This document shows, in pieces, positions 12,866-12,948 of a stretch of 12,948 nucleotides of DNA. The position numbers and the translations under genes were made by a program. Positions within the stretch are counted from its first letter, which is position 1. Every line of letters begins with the position of its first letter. Below the pieces are notes generated by a model that was given only the letters and a program-made list of their open reading frames with translations, had not been told where the DNA came from and searched no databases. Source of the stretch: an uncultured Allobaculum sp. (GTDB taxonomy: Bacteria; Bacillota_I; Bacilli_A; Erysipelotrichales; Erysipelotrichaceae); contig CAJTVE010000075.1 in NCBI GenBank assembly GCA_910579655.1, positions 1 through 12,948 on the forward strand, written 5' to 3'.

Positions 12866-12948
12866 AATCCCCAAAAAGACGCCATGGCCTTCGGCCACAT
12901 GCCGCAATGAAAATGGGTGAATCGAACTCAATAAAGGACTCAGTTCAT

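Noticed and set aside
12542..12931. 129-residue open frame on the - strand at the right end
   Set aside because: It would read through the strong bidirectional terminator and is otherwise antisense to pepD.
1..12948. Search for mobile elements, CRISPR, tRNA, toxin-antitoxin or phage genes
   Set aside because: No transposase, integrase, spaced direct-repeat array, tRNA-like cloverleaf or small toxin pair was found; the repeats seen are short and local.

Overview
The window looks like ordinary chromosome from a low-to-mid GC member of the Bacillota, plausibly of the Erysipelotrichales type (inference, low certainty). The evidence is the order ezrA - cysteine desulfurase - thiI, which is also found in Bacillus and relatives, together with strong Shine-Dalgarno sites, occasional TTG starts and a C69 dipeptidase typical of gut and lactic Bacillota. 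Every gene I support is on the + strand. I found no phage, transposon, CRISPR array, tRNA or rRNA.

Layout. (1) 1-1196: a decayed region with a hairpin and a TMEM175-type channel gene that seems broken by frameshifts, then about 300 bases without a credible gene. (2) 1197-5437: an operon of ezrA (division-ring regulator), a NifZ-type cysteine desulfurase and a short thiI. It starts at an extended -10 promoter, the genes overlap by 4 and 17 bases, and it ends at a two-part hairpin terminator that follows a four-copy 11-bp tandem repeat. (3) 5483-7834: rlmA and rlmD/rlmCD, two 23S rRNA methyltransferases, overlapping by 11 bases. The first start codon sits where transcription should begin (leaderless mRNA), and the operon ends at a perfect 12-bp terminator. 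(4) 7896-9524: a 542-residue cytoplasmic protein of unknown function, followed by a gap rich in inverted repeats. (5) 9809-10837: a membrane-anchored alpha/beta hydrolase with a terminator downstream. (6) 11246-12718: a C69 (Ntn-hydrolase) dipeptidase preceded by an exact 14-bp duplication and a small palindrome, and followed by a bidirectional terminator.

Functionally, NifZ and ThiI are expected to pass sulfur from cysteine to uridine 8 of tRNA (4-thiouridine). RlmA and the RlmCD-like enzyme are expected to act on neighbouring bases in 23S rRNA helix 35 (G748 and U747), which makes that pair a coherent unit. I see no clearly new multi-gene system. The points most worth checking are the leaderless start of rlmA, the rlmA/rlmCD pairing, the frameshifted channel gene, the unknown 542-residue protein, and the repeats and hairpins in the gaps.
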